The notes under the pieces were generated by a model. That model worked only from the letters and a program-made list of their open reading frames with translations, was not told the DNA's origin and ran no database searches. A stretch of DNA of 64,000 bases from assembly GCA_019671135.1 (NCBI GenBank), contig JAHRHY010000011.1, forward strand, positions 1,116,001 through 1,180,000, read 5' to 3'. A program made the translations under genes and the position numbers. Positions 1 through 11,458 of this stretch are shown here, one piece after another (position 1 is the first letter of the stretch; every line of letters starts with the position of its first letter). This DNA is from Linnemannia hyalina (taxonomy: Eukaryota > Mortierellomycota > Mortierellomycetes > Mortierellales > Mortierellaceae).

Positions 1-1
1 T

Positions 2-1837
2 TTTTTGGTCCACAGATTCCTCAGAGGGCACCAGCTCGATAGGTTCCAGCCACCGATGCGTCTTGCGAACGACATGACTCAGGTTTTCCTCTGGCTTGAT
101 CACCAACGCCACCAATGCTCCCATGATGGTATCCACCGCCTTCTCAGCCGACTTGAATCCGATGCGTGGCGCCGGCTTGGTCAGTTGGCAGACATTTCCA
201 GAACTGACGCTGCTGTAGACTGCCATCTCGCCATAATCCCGCTCCCCACCTTCCGTCTCGTCCCAACACATATACTCGACAAGGATTTGCTCCAGCAGAA
301 ACTTTTGGTCGCTTGGGTAGACATCCTTGATGAGGGAGACCAGCTTGTCCGCGAATACTGCACCGTCCATGCGCCCACAGAGAGAAATCCAGCGCTCTAG
401 CTCGGACTCGAGCTGCGTCTCGTATTTGTTGGGCGCCTGCGGGAAAAAATTCAGACTCAGGATGGGCGACCAGAGAGGGTTGTTCATCTTGTTCAGCTGT
501 GACTGTGCACGCGCCGTTGGGGCGGTGAGGGTCTGGTGGGTGGAAAAAGTCGGATTGTTGTCTGGCCAGGATCCTGAAGTGGCGTACTCCACCAATTGCG
601 ACGCTGTCCGGAGCTTCTTTGCAGTAGAGTCTGCCCCATCGTTGAGTGGTCGTTTTGATTCTTCCTTGCGAGCTGCAGCCGCGAGGACGCTCGCAGGCCA
701 TGTTGGTGACGTGAATGTCATAGGAGAATCGTCTCCTGCTGAACCGATAGATGGCGACCCCTCGGGTGTGTCATCTCCCATAAGGATATCGACTCGTTTC
801 TTGGCAATTCCAGCGTCAGGCGATGGAGTGTAGCCAAGCAATCCTCCTATTTTCCTGACCGGTTTCTCTCCGATCTTCTGCTTCTGTCCCTCCAGCTCCT
901 GTAAATAGGCCTCTCGGAGTTTTGGAAAGTTCTGTCCCGCCTCGGACTCCAAAAACACCTGGAAGGCCGAGTCCGCCTCGGCGAGAATGAGAGTCATCTG
1001 GCGGATGGCCTTGACGAGCTCCCTGTCTAGCGGCGTTGAGTTCCTGTCCTGTGTTGCGCTGGGTTGAGTGAACCTTCTGTTGTCACCAACGCCCAATCCC
1101 ACGGATCTTGCCGCTGGTGTTGTGGTAGTCTCGGTATCCCCTGTCTTCCTGTATCGCAAGCAGCCCTGGAGTACTTGAATCAACCCCTGGACAGATCGTT
1201 TCGCCGCGCTGGTTCCAGAGCTCCACTCATAATCCAACGCCTCAACAAGCACCTTGGGGATGTTGGTCTCATATCCAACCCACTCTCCATGTTCCATAAA
1301 GATATCGTGGAATGCGAGGACCATGATCTCTGGGCATCCCGACTTCATGAACTCCAGCTGCCATGGTGGAGTTGTCGTCGTTGCTGCTGCTGTGCGTACT
1401 CGTCCTCCAATCCTATGCGCCCGCTTCTCGTTGTCCACCTTCGGCATATGTTCTCTGTACACGAGATACATCCTCCAAAGCAATGGCTCGTCCTGAATGA
1501 CCTGAGGATCCCGTCTGCAATGGCGTTGAATAGTGTTGACGATCCGAGGCATGCCGTTCTCGACATATAGGATCTCGTTCTGTTGTTGCTCAGTCAATTC
1601 TGGTGCGTGTCCAGTGGGTGATTTGGCCTTGGGTAACAACCCTCTAATTTCTGCTGCAAAGCCCTCGTTATGGCAGACTGCTCCGAGTCGCAGCCATGTG
1701 GAAGTGTTGATTTTGACGAGCGAGGCGCAAAGACGAGCGGGGTCAGGTCGTGTGTTGTTGTTGTTGTTGTTGTTGTGATGGTGGTGGTGCTCTGATTCCA
1801 AGATGGCGACGATGTCTTGCGGTAGTAGTCCGAGCAT
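2..1837 (-). CDS. Uncharacterised protein, C-terminus beyond window edge
   Basis: An uninterrupted frame runs from the ATG at 1837 down to the left edge, giving 612 codons without a stop or an obvious intron. It is therefore a 3'-truncated view of a longer single-exon stretch. The start follows a leader with no in-frame upstream ATG that I could see. Residues about 20-30 are a His/Asn run encoded by a trinucleotide repeat near 1753-1790. The first 250 residues look folded and helical (for example the motif WLRLGAVCHNEGF near residue 50). They are followed by a Ser/Thr/Pro-rich linker and a second ordered part near the edge (ERWISLCGRMDGAVF). I recognise no domain and assign no function. Reading-frame continuity over 1.8 kb and balanced composition support a real gene. 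Confidence 0.75.
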   Translation of the reverse strand, partial: MLGLLPQDIVAILESEHHHHHNNNNNNNTRPDPARLCASLVKINTSTWLRLGAVCHNEGFAAEIRGLLPKAKSPTGHAPELTEQQQNEILYVENGMPRIVNTIQRHCRRDPQVIQDEPLLWRMYLVYREHMPKVDNEKRAHRIGGRVRTAAATTTTPPWQLEFMKSGCPEIMVLAFHDIFMEHGEWVGYETNIPKVLVEALDYEWSSGTSAAKRSVQGLIQVLQGCLRYRKTGDTETTTTPAARSVGLGVGDNRRFTQPSATQDRNSTPLDRELVKAIRQMTLILAEADSAFQVFLESEAGQNFPKLREAYLQELEGQKQKIGEKPVRKIGGLLGYTPSPDAGIAKKRVDILMGDDTPEGSPSIGSAGDDSPMTFTSPTWPASVLAAAARKEESKRPLNDGADSTAKKLRTASQLVEYATSGSWPDNNPTFSTHQTLTAPTARAQSQLNKMNNPLWSPILSLNFFPQAPNKYETQLESELERWISLCGRMDGAVFADKLVSLIKDVYPSDQKFLLEQILVEYMCWDETEGGERDYGEMAVYSSVSSGNVCQLTKPAPRIGFKSAEKAVDTIMGALVALVIKPEENLSHVVRKTHRWLEPIELVPSEESVDQK

Positions 1838-2484
1838 TACTGTAGGGTGAGTAGGGTGGGGGGATGATGGTAACACTATGCATGACGAAGGAGGATCGAG
1901 TCAGTATTTTGGCAACTGGTAACGGCAATTCAAGGTGATGTACAAAGGACGTGTTCATCCAGCGGCGATCGCATCTTACGCGTAGGTCTCAACGGTTTCG
2001 ATGGGCAGTAGTGTTGGCTGTGTTGATCGTGAAAGGTGTTGTATATTCCCATGAACGTGGACAAGGACAGGTGATGGCAAATGGACGAGCAAAGGGGAAG
2101 CTTTTATATGTGATATTCGCAGTCACATATTTGGCCTTGCTTCACGATTGGATCCACCACCGACAGCAACTGTCCCTGCAACTGGCAACGTAGCCACGCC
2201 TACCTAGGATCCGCCTCAACCGCCTCCTCCGGCAACGAAGACAAATAACTGACAGCATTGTTCTTAATGCTGTGAAGAAAAAACGCAGCCAGTAACCAGA
2301 GTTCCTATTTGCGAGCCGACACTCGCTTTACATAATTCTGTGAGTTGGCATTGAACGTTTGTTTGGAAGGAAATTTGAACCCAGTAAAATGGTAACTAAC
2401 GCGACTGTCCATTGTTTTCATGACTGGATGGGAGTCCTGAGTGTGCATATCTAAGGGCATCCTTTATTACATAGTTGTACTGCT
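1838..2484. other. Intergenic: leader of the left-edge gene and 3' flank of eIF4E2-like gene
   Basis: 647 bp between two minus-strand genes. It holds the 5' leader/promoter of the left-edge gene and the 3' UTR of the eIF4E-like gene. No coding frame, RNA gene or repeat is evident. Confidence 0.6.
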
Positions 2485-4061
2485 TCACCTGAAGACATCG
2501 GTGTTTCTGAAGCTCGTGTTGTCCTTCAATGCGTCGTTATGTGTCTTGTACTCCATGATCGTCTCCGCAGGCAGATTCAGTACTCTCTTCATCGTATCTC
2601 TATTTGATGTAATACATAAAGAAAAGAAAGGAAGATTCACAGTTAGAGCATGAACGTGTGGGAGTATTCCCGTATGTTACCCAAGAAGGATCCAGGCACA
2701 ACGCGCCAACTTCAACGGACGGTAATAAGAGATCGATCGCCTTACCTAATCTTCAGGTTGATCCGTCCCTCATGCGCCGACTGGTTCCATAAAGACAAGA
2801 TATCTTCCCCTCCACGAATCGAAAGCACCACGCCACAAATCTCGGATCCAACATCGAACTGGTCGCCAATCACCGCCATTATCTACAAGAAAGGAAGTGA
2901 ATGATCCAGCTGTTAGAAACAAAGGATATTCCAAAAGAAAGATAAATCCACCTATGGCTCAGTTGGCACTTTGACGACTCATAGCTCAAGAAGAAGAGAG
3001 TATAACTTACCAAGTTCTCCCAATAGCGACTAGCGAGTCCTTTCTTGAGTCGAACAATCCATTTACCGCCGTTGATATTTGTCGTATCCTCCCAGACTGG
3101 CCGCACTCCTTGCTTGAACAAATGATAATCGCTCACGTTCGGCAATTCGTGTGGTCGTTTGAGGTGAGAGTACACTGCCCAAAAATCCTCGACCTAAATA
3201 AGGCGTAAACAACATTCATGTTAGTGTAAGCTGAAAGTAGTTTCACAAACGTGGTTGCGCACAGGCTGATATAGACGCGGATGAGCAACTATCGATAGTC
3301 GATGGGATCCGATCTGAGGGTACACTTACCGATCCAAACGTCGCGATCTTCTTCATAGAGCTCTCATAGTTCAAGATCTTGCTTCCTGGGGCACGATGCA
3401 TGAACCAAAAGACCCAGTTGAAGTGTAAAGGATGAAGCGATCCGGAAGGCAACGCCGTTGCCGTCGTGCCCGCACCACTGACCCCCGCTCCGACTCCTCC
3501 TATTGTTGATCCAGTTGCTGATGCTGTCGACAAAGGTACCGCTGCCGTAGAAACAGCACCCGATCCGATTCCAGAACCCGCGCCGGCAGACGAAGAAATC
3601 CCAGAGTGTCCTGATGATCCTACTGCCGTCTTTGAACTATGATGTCCTGATTCGCCTCCTCGACTACCAAAATCCAATGCGCCGCCAGAAATTGAAGGTC
3701 CATTGGTCGTTGTGGGCGTGGTCAGGATCGAAGCTGAAGCAGGGCCTCCTCCGAGCATCGACGTCGACGAGTTCAGTCTCTGCAATTGAACGAGCTTTGA
3801 GTTTCCAACTGGTGCATTCTCTCCTTGAGAACGAGCTCTGTATCAAGGTGAAGGAAAACACATGGGAAACGGGGTAGTGAAGTCAGTAAACAGAGGCGCT
3901 AACAATAACACATGACGGACATATTTTAAAGTTTTGTGCCACTTTGTAAAGGATCGACTGATCGATCGAATGATCCTCCGTCCGTCCACATCTGATCAGG
4001 TCCATAAGAGGGGATCTGCTTTGTCCACTTACGATTTGCGGGGACCCCAAGCTTGTTCCAT
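2485..4061 (-). CDS. EIF4E2: Class II eIF4E cap-binding protein (4EHP/nCBP-like), five exons
   Basis: Exons (minus strand) are 4061-4033, 3837-3330, 3193-3011, 2882-2746 and 2599-2485. They sum to 972 nt, or 323 aa. The first ~155 residues are a low-complexity Ser/Gly/Thr/Ala extension. The eIF4E fold then follows: HPLHFNWVFWFMHR, VEDFWAVYSH, VRPVWEDTTNINGGKWIVRL, EICGVVLSIR and MEYKTHNDALKDN. These follow the 4EHP/nCBP pattern closely (GLASRYWENL, DILSLWN). Class II proteins bind the m7G cap and often act as translational repressors or as non-canonical initiation factors. The Trp that stacks on the cap in canonical eIF4E (W56) is Tyr here (NYE), the W102 equivalent is kept (VWED), and a Trp is present at the W43-like site. 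The start at 4061 is the only ATG giving a continuous spliced frame. The neighbouring SDR gene lies 365 bp upstream on the same strand. Confidence 0.9.
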
Positions 4062-4426
4062 CCTGAATGTTGTGTCGTTATATGTTTAAAGTGGAGAGAA
4101 GAAAGGAAGTGTCCGTGGCCAAGGTGCGATGGCGTTCGTGAATTGAGTTAAAGAAGGAAACAATAGGAAAGATAAAGGAAAAAAAAGGCGATCCAATAAA
4201 ACGATTTGGTAGGGAGGTATTGAGGCAAGCGAGCGGCAATAGCGAGAGCAACAGGAAGGTTGACAGTTCGAGTCCGGAAGGTCGGTCGTTGTTTCGTGTT
4301 GTGTGTCTGTCGGGTTGGTTGTCGAGTGAGTAAAGAAGAGGTTAGATGTGTGAAGCCATTGCCTCAAGCAAGCACACAAAATGACGTCACGAACCAGTGT
4401 GAAATTATCGCGTCTTTATTTGAAGA
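4062..4426. promoter_or_regulatory. Promoter/leader of eIF4E2-like gene and 3' flank of SDR gene
   Basis: 365 bp between two head-to-tail minus-strand genes. On the minus strand 4090-4200 is pyrimidine-rich, as is common upstream of starts in this window. No other element is recognised. Confidence 0.5.
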
Positions 4427-5826
4427 TCAAAGGGGCGTGTCCTCAGGCATTCCAAGGGCAGCATAACTGTACCGAACCAACTCCTCCTGGCTCTTGACAT
4501 CATTCGACGCAGGGTTGCGCTGTCGGATCCTCTCATCAAACCAGTACTCGCCCGAGATACCCTCAACCTCCTCACTCAACGACAGATACGCAAGCGTCCT
4601 GGCGCCTCGGGCAGGAGACCGCAAAAGATGCTGGAACCCGATCGTCGTCAAAATGTAGAGGAGCCACGAGGACTTGAAGAGATTGGTATAGCACGCACCA
4701 GGGTGCAGACAGTTGACCGTGATATCGGGGTTGGTCTTGGCAAGCGAGCGTGCCAGGGCGCGGGCAAACATGACTGTCGCCAGCTTGGAACCACAATAGT
4801 TGTTGATGCGGTCGTAGGCCTTGGCTGAGGTGATTCCTGGGTAGTTGATCTTCGATGTGCCGTAGTGTGCTGATGAGGCTGTCATTACAATACGCGCCTT
4901 GGGGGCCCTCTTGACGAGTTGGAGCAGGAGGATGGTTAAGTAAAAGTGTCCCAGGTGGTTGATTCCAAATTGACTGTCGTGACCTTCAGCCGTAGGCCTG
5001 AACTTTGGAAGATCCATTACACCCGCATCTATGAAGGATATGGAAAGGATAGTAACATGTTGTGTTGGGTTAAAGGCCAATCCTTGATTATGATCAAGTG
5101 CATTTTTCTTTCGTGGCCTCGAAGGGCGAACTTACTGTTGATGAGAAGATCGACAGTGTCAGTTCGCCGAGAGATCTCTCCTGCAAACTCTCGGATGTCT
5201 TTGAAGGATCCGAGGTCCAGATAGAGAAATTCGACTTGCATGTTCTTTGTTTTTGCCTTGATCGCCTCCACCGCTCGGATACCCAGCTCAGTCGCTCTGT
5301 CACCTATTTGTGCAAGAATGAAAAGAAAAAAAAACATTCCACACAGTTAGAGGCGTCATGAGTAACGGGTTGCAAACATTACGATCAGCGCAATGCAAAA
5401 TCAAGTCGGACACTTACCAATGATAAGGTGGTATCCGGCCTCAGCAACAGCCATGGCAGTCATGTAACCCAATCCGCTCGCCCCACCCGTCAAGACTGCG
5501 ACTTTGCGTCGCCCACCTTTGCTAACCGTGTCCGCAATAGCAAACCTGCTTGCCGCGATGGAGCTCTCGATTCTCTTCTCGACTGGAAGCCGACCCAGGT
5601 TCTTTTCGCCCAGGATCCATTCAGGAACGTTCAAGAGGTAGACCTCGGCCAGCAAGATACTCGCCTCGATGAGACGATGTGGGATGTATCTTGATGTGGA
5701 AAGATAGATTGCTGTTTGGTCGAACAACGATCCACCACGTTGAACCTCGACTGTGAGAGGGGTATAAACAATGGCATTTGACTGGGCTTTGGCCGCTTTC
5801 TGCGCTGGTGTCGATTCCTTGGTCAT
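4427..5826 (-). CDS. Short-chain dehydrogenase/reductase, retinol-dehydrogenase-like
   Basis: Three exons, 5826-5418, 5303-5136 and 5028-4427, sum to 1179 nt, or 392 aa. The SDR hallmarks appear in order: the nucleotide-binding Gly motif TGGASGLG at about residues 112-119, NNAG at about 191-194 (restored only when the 5135-5029 intron is removed), a catalytic Ser region (MTASSAHYG) and YCGSK at about 269-273, matching YxxxK. The active site is therefore complete. The sequence LHPGACYTNLF after the active site is typical of retinol dehydrogenase/WW-oxidoreductase-like SDRs that use NADP(H). About 100 residues precede the Rossmann fold and include a hydrophobic stretch (LIEASILLAEVYLL), suggesting membrane attachment. 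The substrate cannot be predicted. It is divergent from the membrane-protein gene at 6590. Confidence 0.88.
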
Positions 5827-6589
5827 GCTGTTGTTCTTGCTGGTCAGAGTCCTGGAATATGGTGTGGTTGTTGAAGAAAGAAAGAGAAAAAAGAAAATGA
5901 GAGAGAAGTTGGGTAAGGTCTCTTTTTTTCTCTTCTTGCTGTTCGCGCGGTCGCGGCTGGCGCCATTTGTTTATGTTTTTGTTTTTGTTTGTTGTTGCTT
6001 TTGTTTGTTGTTTACTATCGGTTGCTGTTGCAAGGGTAGCAATGGATGACTTTAACTCGACCCGAGCCTTTGGCATCCTCTCTCTCTCCTGCCGTTCAGT
6101 TCAAGGTGAAGGCCAGTTCAGTTCCGTTTGATCCACTTGCACCGAGCTACCAGCATCTGCTGCATCAAAAAAATTAAGCAAGTGTGGAGGGAGGACTGTG
6201 CTTTCTAGATGTTCACTTTCGTCTTCGGTTCGGAAGAGAAGTTTTCTTTGTTGGTTGCGGGGTGCGGATGGATGAGGCTAATATTATGTTCTTTTAGGCT
6301 AAAATACCCCAAGCCCATCCCAGCGCTTCTTGTCGTCCTCCACGGTTGCTCCACATGTCAACGACACAATACGGAAGAAGGAAGGGTTTGAAAAAAAAGT
6401 GGATTATCCGTGTTGATAGAGACCTTGTTATTGCCGCTGCAACGACGAGTATTTCTTTCTGACAACCTTCTTCCATTTTTACTTTTCCTCTCTTCCCTTC
6501 TTTTAATTATTTTCCTTCTTTCCTCTTCTATTACTCTTCCACTTTTGATTTTCCCACAACAAACCACAACAATCAAACAGGACTGAAAA
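5827..6589. promoter_or_regulatory. Divergent promoter region, SDR gene / membrane-protein gene
   Basis: 763 bp separating two divergent start codons. The SDR side (5860-6010) is A/G-rich on the + strand, and the other side (6470-6550) is C/T-rich on the + strand. Both genes thus have a pyrimidine-rich leader on their own coding strand. Confidence 0.6.
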
Positions 6590-7684
6590 ATGATTGAAGT
6601 CGACGTCTTCTGGAGCTTCTCCTTCGGAGCAATCTTCGCCGCTTGCTCAGCCGGATCCCTCAAGACCCAACCTGTCTTCTGGTCAACCCCCTCCTTCGTC
6701 TACACCCTCCTTTTCCTCTCCCTCATCTTTGCCCCCTCAGGCCTCTACCTTCTCTGGGACAACCCCGGCTGGGAATCCATGTTCCTCCTCGGTGACAAGA
6801 ACGAGATCCCTGCCATCCTTCCCACCGTCTTTGCCTTCACCAACGTTCTTTTGGGAATCATTGGTTATTATGTTACCTATGCAAAGATCCGCAAGTACCG
6901 CAATGCGCCCCAGTTGCCAATGTCGTATCACAAGTACTGGGTCCATGCTTATACTTGCTTCTGTGCCATCTTGGGAATGGGATACAACAGGTTCATGTAC
7001 CCTCTGGACTATGTCGCCTGGAGAGCTGGATTGACGTTCCCCTTGACCGCCTTCTTCACCTCCAGGATGTTGTTCACTCTCTTGTCCATGGGCGTCATCC
7101 TCATTCCTGTAAGTCGTCCTTCCATCTTTTCTGTTGCTCAAGAACAAAGACTCCACTTTTGACTCTCTGACTAAGAATCCTCCACTTTTTTTTTTTTTTT
7201 TTTTTTTTTTTGAACAAACATAGGCTGCGTTCATTCCTTGCTACATCTGGATGAAGAAAGAGACTCTCCTCGCACCCGGCGACAAGTCCCGCTTCTTCTT
7301 GACCTGCATCTTTTACGCACTCCAAGGCGTCACCTTGGTTTCGTCCTTGTTTGGCGCCTATATTGTCCGCTACCACGAAAAAGCCCCCGAGGCCACCTTC
7401 TTTAGCAACCTCTCGGATCTCTTTGACAACGGGGACATCCTCAACAGGAACAGCAAATGGTCCCCTCTTCTCGGCTTCTGGGTCGCAGGTTCGTCTTAAC
7501 TAAAGCAATGAACGGCAATATCGATATGAAATGGTGAGCGTGTTCGTTCTTCATGATGACTAAGGGCTCCGTTTGTCGTTCCACCTCATTGACGTTAGAA
7601 ACCGCTGTTATGACGCTCGTGCTCTTGCCCATCGTCTTTGTCCCCTCCATCAAGGCCACCGCCAAGACTCTCAAGACTCAGTAG
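6590..7684 (+). CDS. Multi-pass membrane protein of unknown function
   Basis: Three exons, 6590-7108, 7224-7488 and 7599-7684, give 870 nt, or 289 aa. The sequence shows seven to eight hydrophobic spans. Approximate residue ranges are 6-24, 33-57, 78-100, 116-134, 142-172 (probably two spans), 190-213 and 250-275. They are separated by short charged loops such as YAKIRKYRNAPQLP and MKKETLLAPGDKSR. There is no cleavable signal peptide and no soluble domain. I recognise no family motif, so substrate and location are open. The ATG at 6590 follows an A-rich context after a CT-rich leader. The intron 1 acceptor is preceded by a run of 26 T. The gene ends 119 bp from the convergent PP2C gene. Confidence 0.85.
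7186..7211 (+). repeat. Poly-T run (26) in intron 1 of membrane-protein gene
   Basis: A run of 26 T directly upstream of the acceptor AG at 7222-7223. It probably serves as an exaggerated polypyrimidine tract. Confidence 0.9.
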
Positions 7685-7803
7685 ACACTATGCATGTACA
7701 TAAACGGAAAAATACATGCAATTATTGCAATGCCATGAACATGCCCTTTTTAATATGTACAGCAAAAAATAAAAAAGATGCAGGAATAGTGGTTGAACCA
7801 GAT

Positions 7804-10800
7804 TTATGATGCTGCGTCTGCTGCTGCGCTCTCTTCAGGCAATGCATCCTCATCCACCTCCATCGCCTCTGGTGGATGCGAAAGTTGCTGGGACGACTTG
7901 TCTGCGCTGCCAGGTGAAGCTTTCTCTGCGTCATCCCCCATCTTCGTCTGGCTATCACCGTTCGCCTCCTTTGGCACGGCGTCCGTCGCCGCGTCGCCGT
8001 TCTCTTGCTCTTCCTGCGATTCCTTATCTCCTTGACGGTTATGAGTCCCCTCATCCCTCGTTGCTGGCTTCTCGCCCTGTTCTGCAGATGCCTCGACACC
8101 TTCCTTCGGTTCAGCAGCTTCCGTCTGCGATAGTGGTGGTACTGACTGGAGCTCGCCAATGCTCACAAGGATGGCTGTAAAATCATCGTACTCTTGGATA
8201 GAGTCCGAATATAGACCATTCATCCCCTCACGGTCAGCAAGAGTACATACGATTCTCTGGTAATTCCAGCCTCGGTCAATCTTGTCACCCACAAACTGGC
8301 AGACTGCCGAGTTTTGTTCGTGGATCTTTCCTCCGCGCTGAACGTAATCCCAAAGTCCGTCCGAGGCCATCAAAAGGTAGCCCTGATGGATGTTGGTGAT
8401 GTCGATAAAGGTGATGTCCGGCTTGCAGCTCAGCACTGGGTTGACGGGATCCAACTTGTACAGCACATCTCCGATGCATGCGCCCAGGTTGACAGACGCG
8501 CACTGGCCATTCCTAGTTCGATAAGGGATACCGTATAGGTTCGAGGCGCCATCCTTGACTCGTATCCTGGCCTCCCTCAGGGATTGGCGGTGCTTCTTGT
8601 CGTTCTTGATCGTAGGGTCGAACCGAATCACCTTGTCGTCATGCGTCACAAACTCGCCGCCGTTGGCATAAATCGTCTGGGCTAGGCGTTCCAAGGAAGG
8701 TGTGTGGTCCTCGCTGGCAAACTCGACGTTCCACCGCCCAATCGAATCCCGCGAGCCAAGCATAGACCTGCTGTCGCCCACGTTGATGCAGATGACCCAT
8801 TTGTCGATGAAGATGTTGACAATCAGGGTCGTGCCGTCGCTACCAGGGTCGTGAGGAATCTTCTTGGCTTTGTAGAGGAGATACTGCTGCTTCTTGTAGT
8901 CCAGGTATTCCTTGTCGATCAATCGGACAGCCTCTGTAATCTGACTCTTGACCAACTCCTGGACACTTGGGAGAGAGATATCTTCAGGCCGGTACTTGCC
9001 CAAGATCACCTGCATCGCACCGGGTATCGTTGCAATCACAAAGGACGAGCATGCTCGGCCTCCATGACCATCCGTAATACAGAACAACCGCCCAAGAAAG
9101 CCGCCCTCATGCCTCAAGTCCGCCACGGCATATCCGTCCTCGCAGTCTGTCTTTGGCAGTCGTTCGCGCCCACTGTTTCGAAGTCGTGGGTAGGTATAGC
9201 CGACCTGCTGCTCGACTGAAAACATCGAAGGCTCTTTTGTCAAATCCACGCCGTATTCAGCGCGCTTGTCGGGGTATTCGTTCTTCTCCAATGCCTTCTG
9301 GCCCCTATTATAAGTATAAATGATGATGATAAAAAATTAGTATACAATTTCGCACCATTTGTATGTTTGAGACTATCGATAAAGTAGCCTTTAGAATTTA
9401 GGGATAATATACCTGAGATGTGCCATGAACTCTCCTGTCTGTGATGGGTTGATAGACAAATTCATCAAAGCCGACTGGTTGATCTCAGTGTCGTAGACGT
9501 ATCCCTTGGGGAGTTTCTTGAGGCCGTTGGGCACCTCCTTGACCTTTGACCGCGTAGAGCCTGAATGTGGTGAGCCTGTGCGAGCTCTCTTTGACGAGGA
9601 GGGTGAGCCGGATTGGCCGTTAGATGGCTTGTGGTTTCCATCCTCGTCTGAGCTGTCCGAGCTCATTGTGTCTGAGTCCCATGCAGCTACTGTTCTCCGT
9701 TTGGTCTGACTTGAGCTTTCGCCATTGGTTGACCGCTTCACTTTGCGTCGTGCGTTGGTAACTGGTGCCTTGGGTTTGGAGTTCTTCTTGCCTAATTGAT
9801 CGTAATTAATAAATGTGGTTGTGAAAGTGAGTGGATAAAGATTCAAAAATGACACCAGCGCGCGCATATGGCATATCGACAAGAGTGCTCGTAAAACGTT
9901 TATCCCACATGGTATCAATTGTTACCTGCGTCAGATGGATCCGTGTCACCGCCTTCTGAAGGGAGCAGGGCCTGCTCCGCCATCCTGTAGTATGTTGTGC
10001 TGTTCATCTTTTGCTTCTCGATAGGTTCGAATGTCTTCAGTGCCGCCGAGAGTGCCAATGCTGTAGAAATCGCGCCTTGCACAGTTCCTTTAGGTGTTCG
10101 ACCTCTAATGAATTGAAAAAGGACCATCGCTTTCGTAAGTAGGCGAGGTAGTGCAGTTATGCATAAAGCAGTGGTTGAGGATGCTGCATCGCTTCTTATG
10201 CTTGACTTACCCAAGGTTGGCGAGCTCGAAGTGTCGAATACCATCTATATGACAATATGAAAATAACAGCGACGCGAGTTAGCCCACATTGCTTTTACGT
10301 TCTGAAGTCGGCATGGCTTGCGACAGGTGTATAGGATGTATGAGATCCCCGACCTTTATTACTTACCAACAAGATCATTCGCGCTCTGCCATGCGTTTCC
10401 ATATACAATTAAGACCTTAGAGATCGCGACAAACAGAGGGTTTCTGAGTTGTTCTGAGCGCAAATTAAAGTCTGTGAGGTCAGGCAATGGAGTCGAGGCG
10501 GGTAGTGCCTGAAGTGGCTCGTGGAGCTGTACAGGAGGGAGAGCTGCCGCAACTGACTTTGCCTTTTTTTTCCGAGAAGATGCCTTTGACGACTCGGAAG
10601 TGGCCTCGACAGGTGCGGCGGATGGGGTAGTGGCGCCATTATACCCTCCAGGGCTTCCTGGTTCCTGTGATGTGCGCTCATCTGGGACTTGAGCAGGGTC
10701 AGATTTGTTGTTGAGAGGATGACTTGATCTTGCTAGGCTGGCTGGATCAGGTGAGGCTGGCCGTGGTGCTGAGGTCGTGGACGGGGACAAGGGTTCAGGT

Positions 10801-10811
10801 GTATCGTCCAT
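7804..10811 (-). CDS. PP2C (PPM-family) phosphatase with winged-helix-like N-terminus
   Basis: Five exons, 10811-10367, 10244-10211, 10104-9926, 9791-9413 and 9304-7804, sum to 2538 nt, or 845 aa. The C-terminal half is a PPM metal-dependent Ser/Thr phosphatase. Its motifs are TDCEDGYAV, CITDGHGG, GSDGTTL, NVGDSRSML, SEDHTPS, LLMASDGLWD and DDFTAIL, so the metal-binding Asp residues are present and the enzyme should be active. After a Pro/Ser-rich start, residues about 115-205 contain an ordered block (ISKVLIVYGNAWQ ... FELANLGGRTPKGTVQGAIS). Its G-x-TP-x-xTV pattern resembles fungal Gds1/HARE-type winged helices; this resemblance is my inference. A basic, Ser-rich linker (KRARTGSPHSGS) suggests nuclear location. 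The acidic C-terminal tail is disordered. Every junction keeps frame, which supports one gene rather than two. Confidence 0.85.
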
Positions 10812-11458
10812 GTTATTGGCTGGTTAATGGACAACAAGGATGCTTGAAAGCAGAGAGAGAGAGAGGGAAACAAAGGCGAAAAAAGAGCGACGTGAGAAAA
10901 TAAATGATCAAGGGACGACTGATGCAGGTGATATTTTCTACCGATGCCGGTTCAGCTGATTGTTGATAAAAGTGGGAGGTGGATGTTAAGAAAGTGCCAG
11001 CGCTGTCGCGTAATGAAGGAATGCGAGCAAGCGTAGGATTCAAAGAACAACGAAAAAAAGAAAGGTGCTGAGAATGAAAATGAAGTGGACGTGTTGAACG
11101 ATCGAGATGGCAATCAATGCGGCGGTAAAGAAGAGAAAGGGAAAGAAAAGAGAAGGGAAGAGAAGAGAAGAGAAGAGAAGAAAAGAAAAGAGAAGAAAAG
11201 AAAAAGAGAAAGTGGAAGAGGAGCAAGGAGGATGTCGTATTTGTGATGATGGTAAGAGGGGTGAAGAAAGTAAGAAGCAAAAGAAGAAAGCGAGGAGATA
11301 TGGAGGTGTGAAAGCTTGTTTGCCTCCAACCAAAGAGGGTGAAAGTGACTGCTTTAGTAGCCTAAGCCGCTGTCGCCTGACAAGGACGACAAGAGGGCAG
11401 GAACGATATACTCGCCCTTTCACCTACACAAGGAATCACAGCAAGAACAGCAACAACC
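10812..11458. promoter_or_regulatory. Divergent promoter region, PP2C gene / CDK11
   Basis: 647 bp between two divergent ATGs. Positions 11106-11220 form a GA-rich block on the + strand (repeated GAAAAG/GAGAAG units), that is, a CT-rich leader for the PP2C gene. No RNA gene or conserved site is recognised. Confidence 0.6.
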
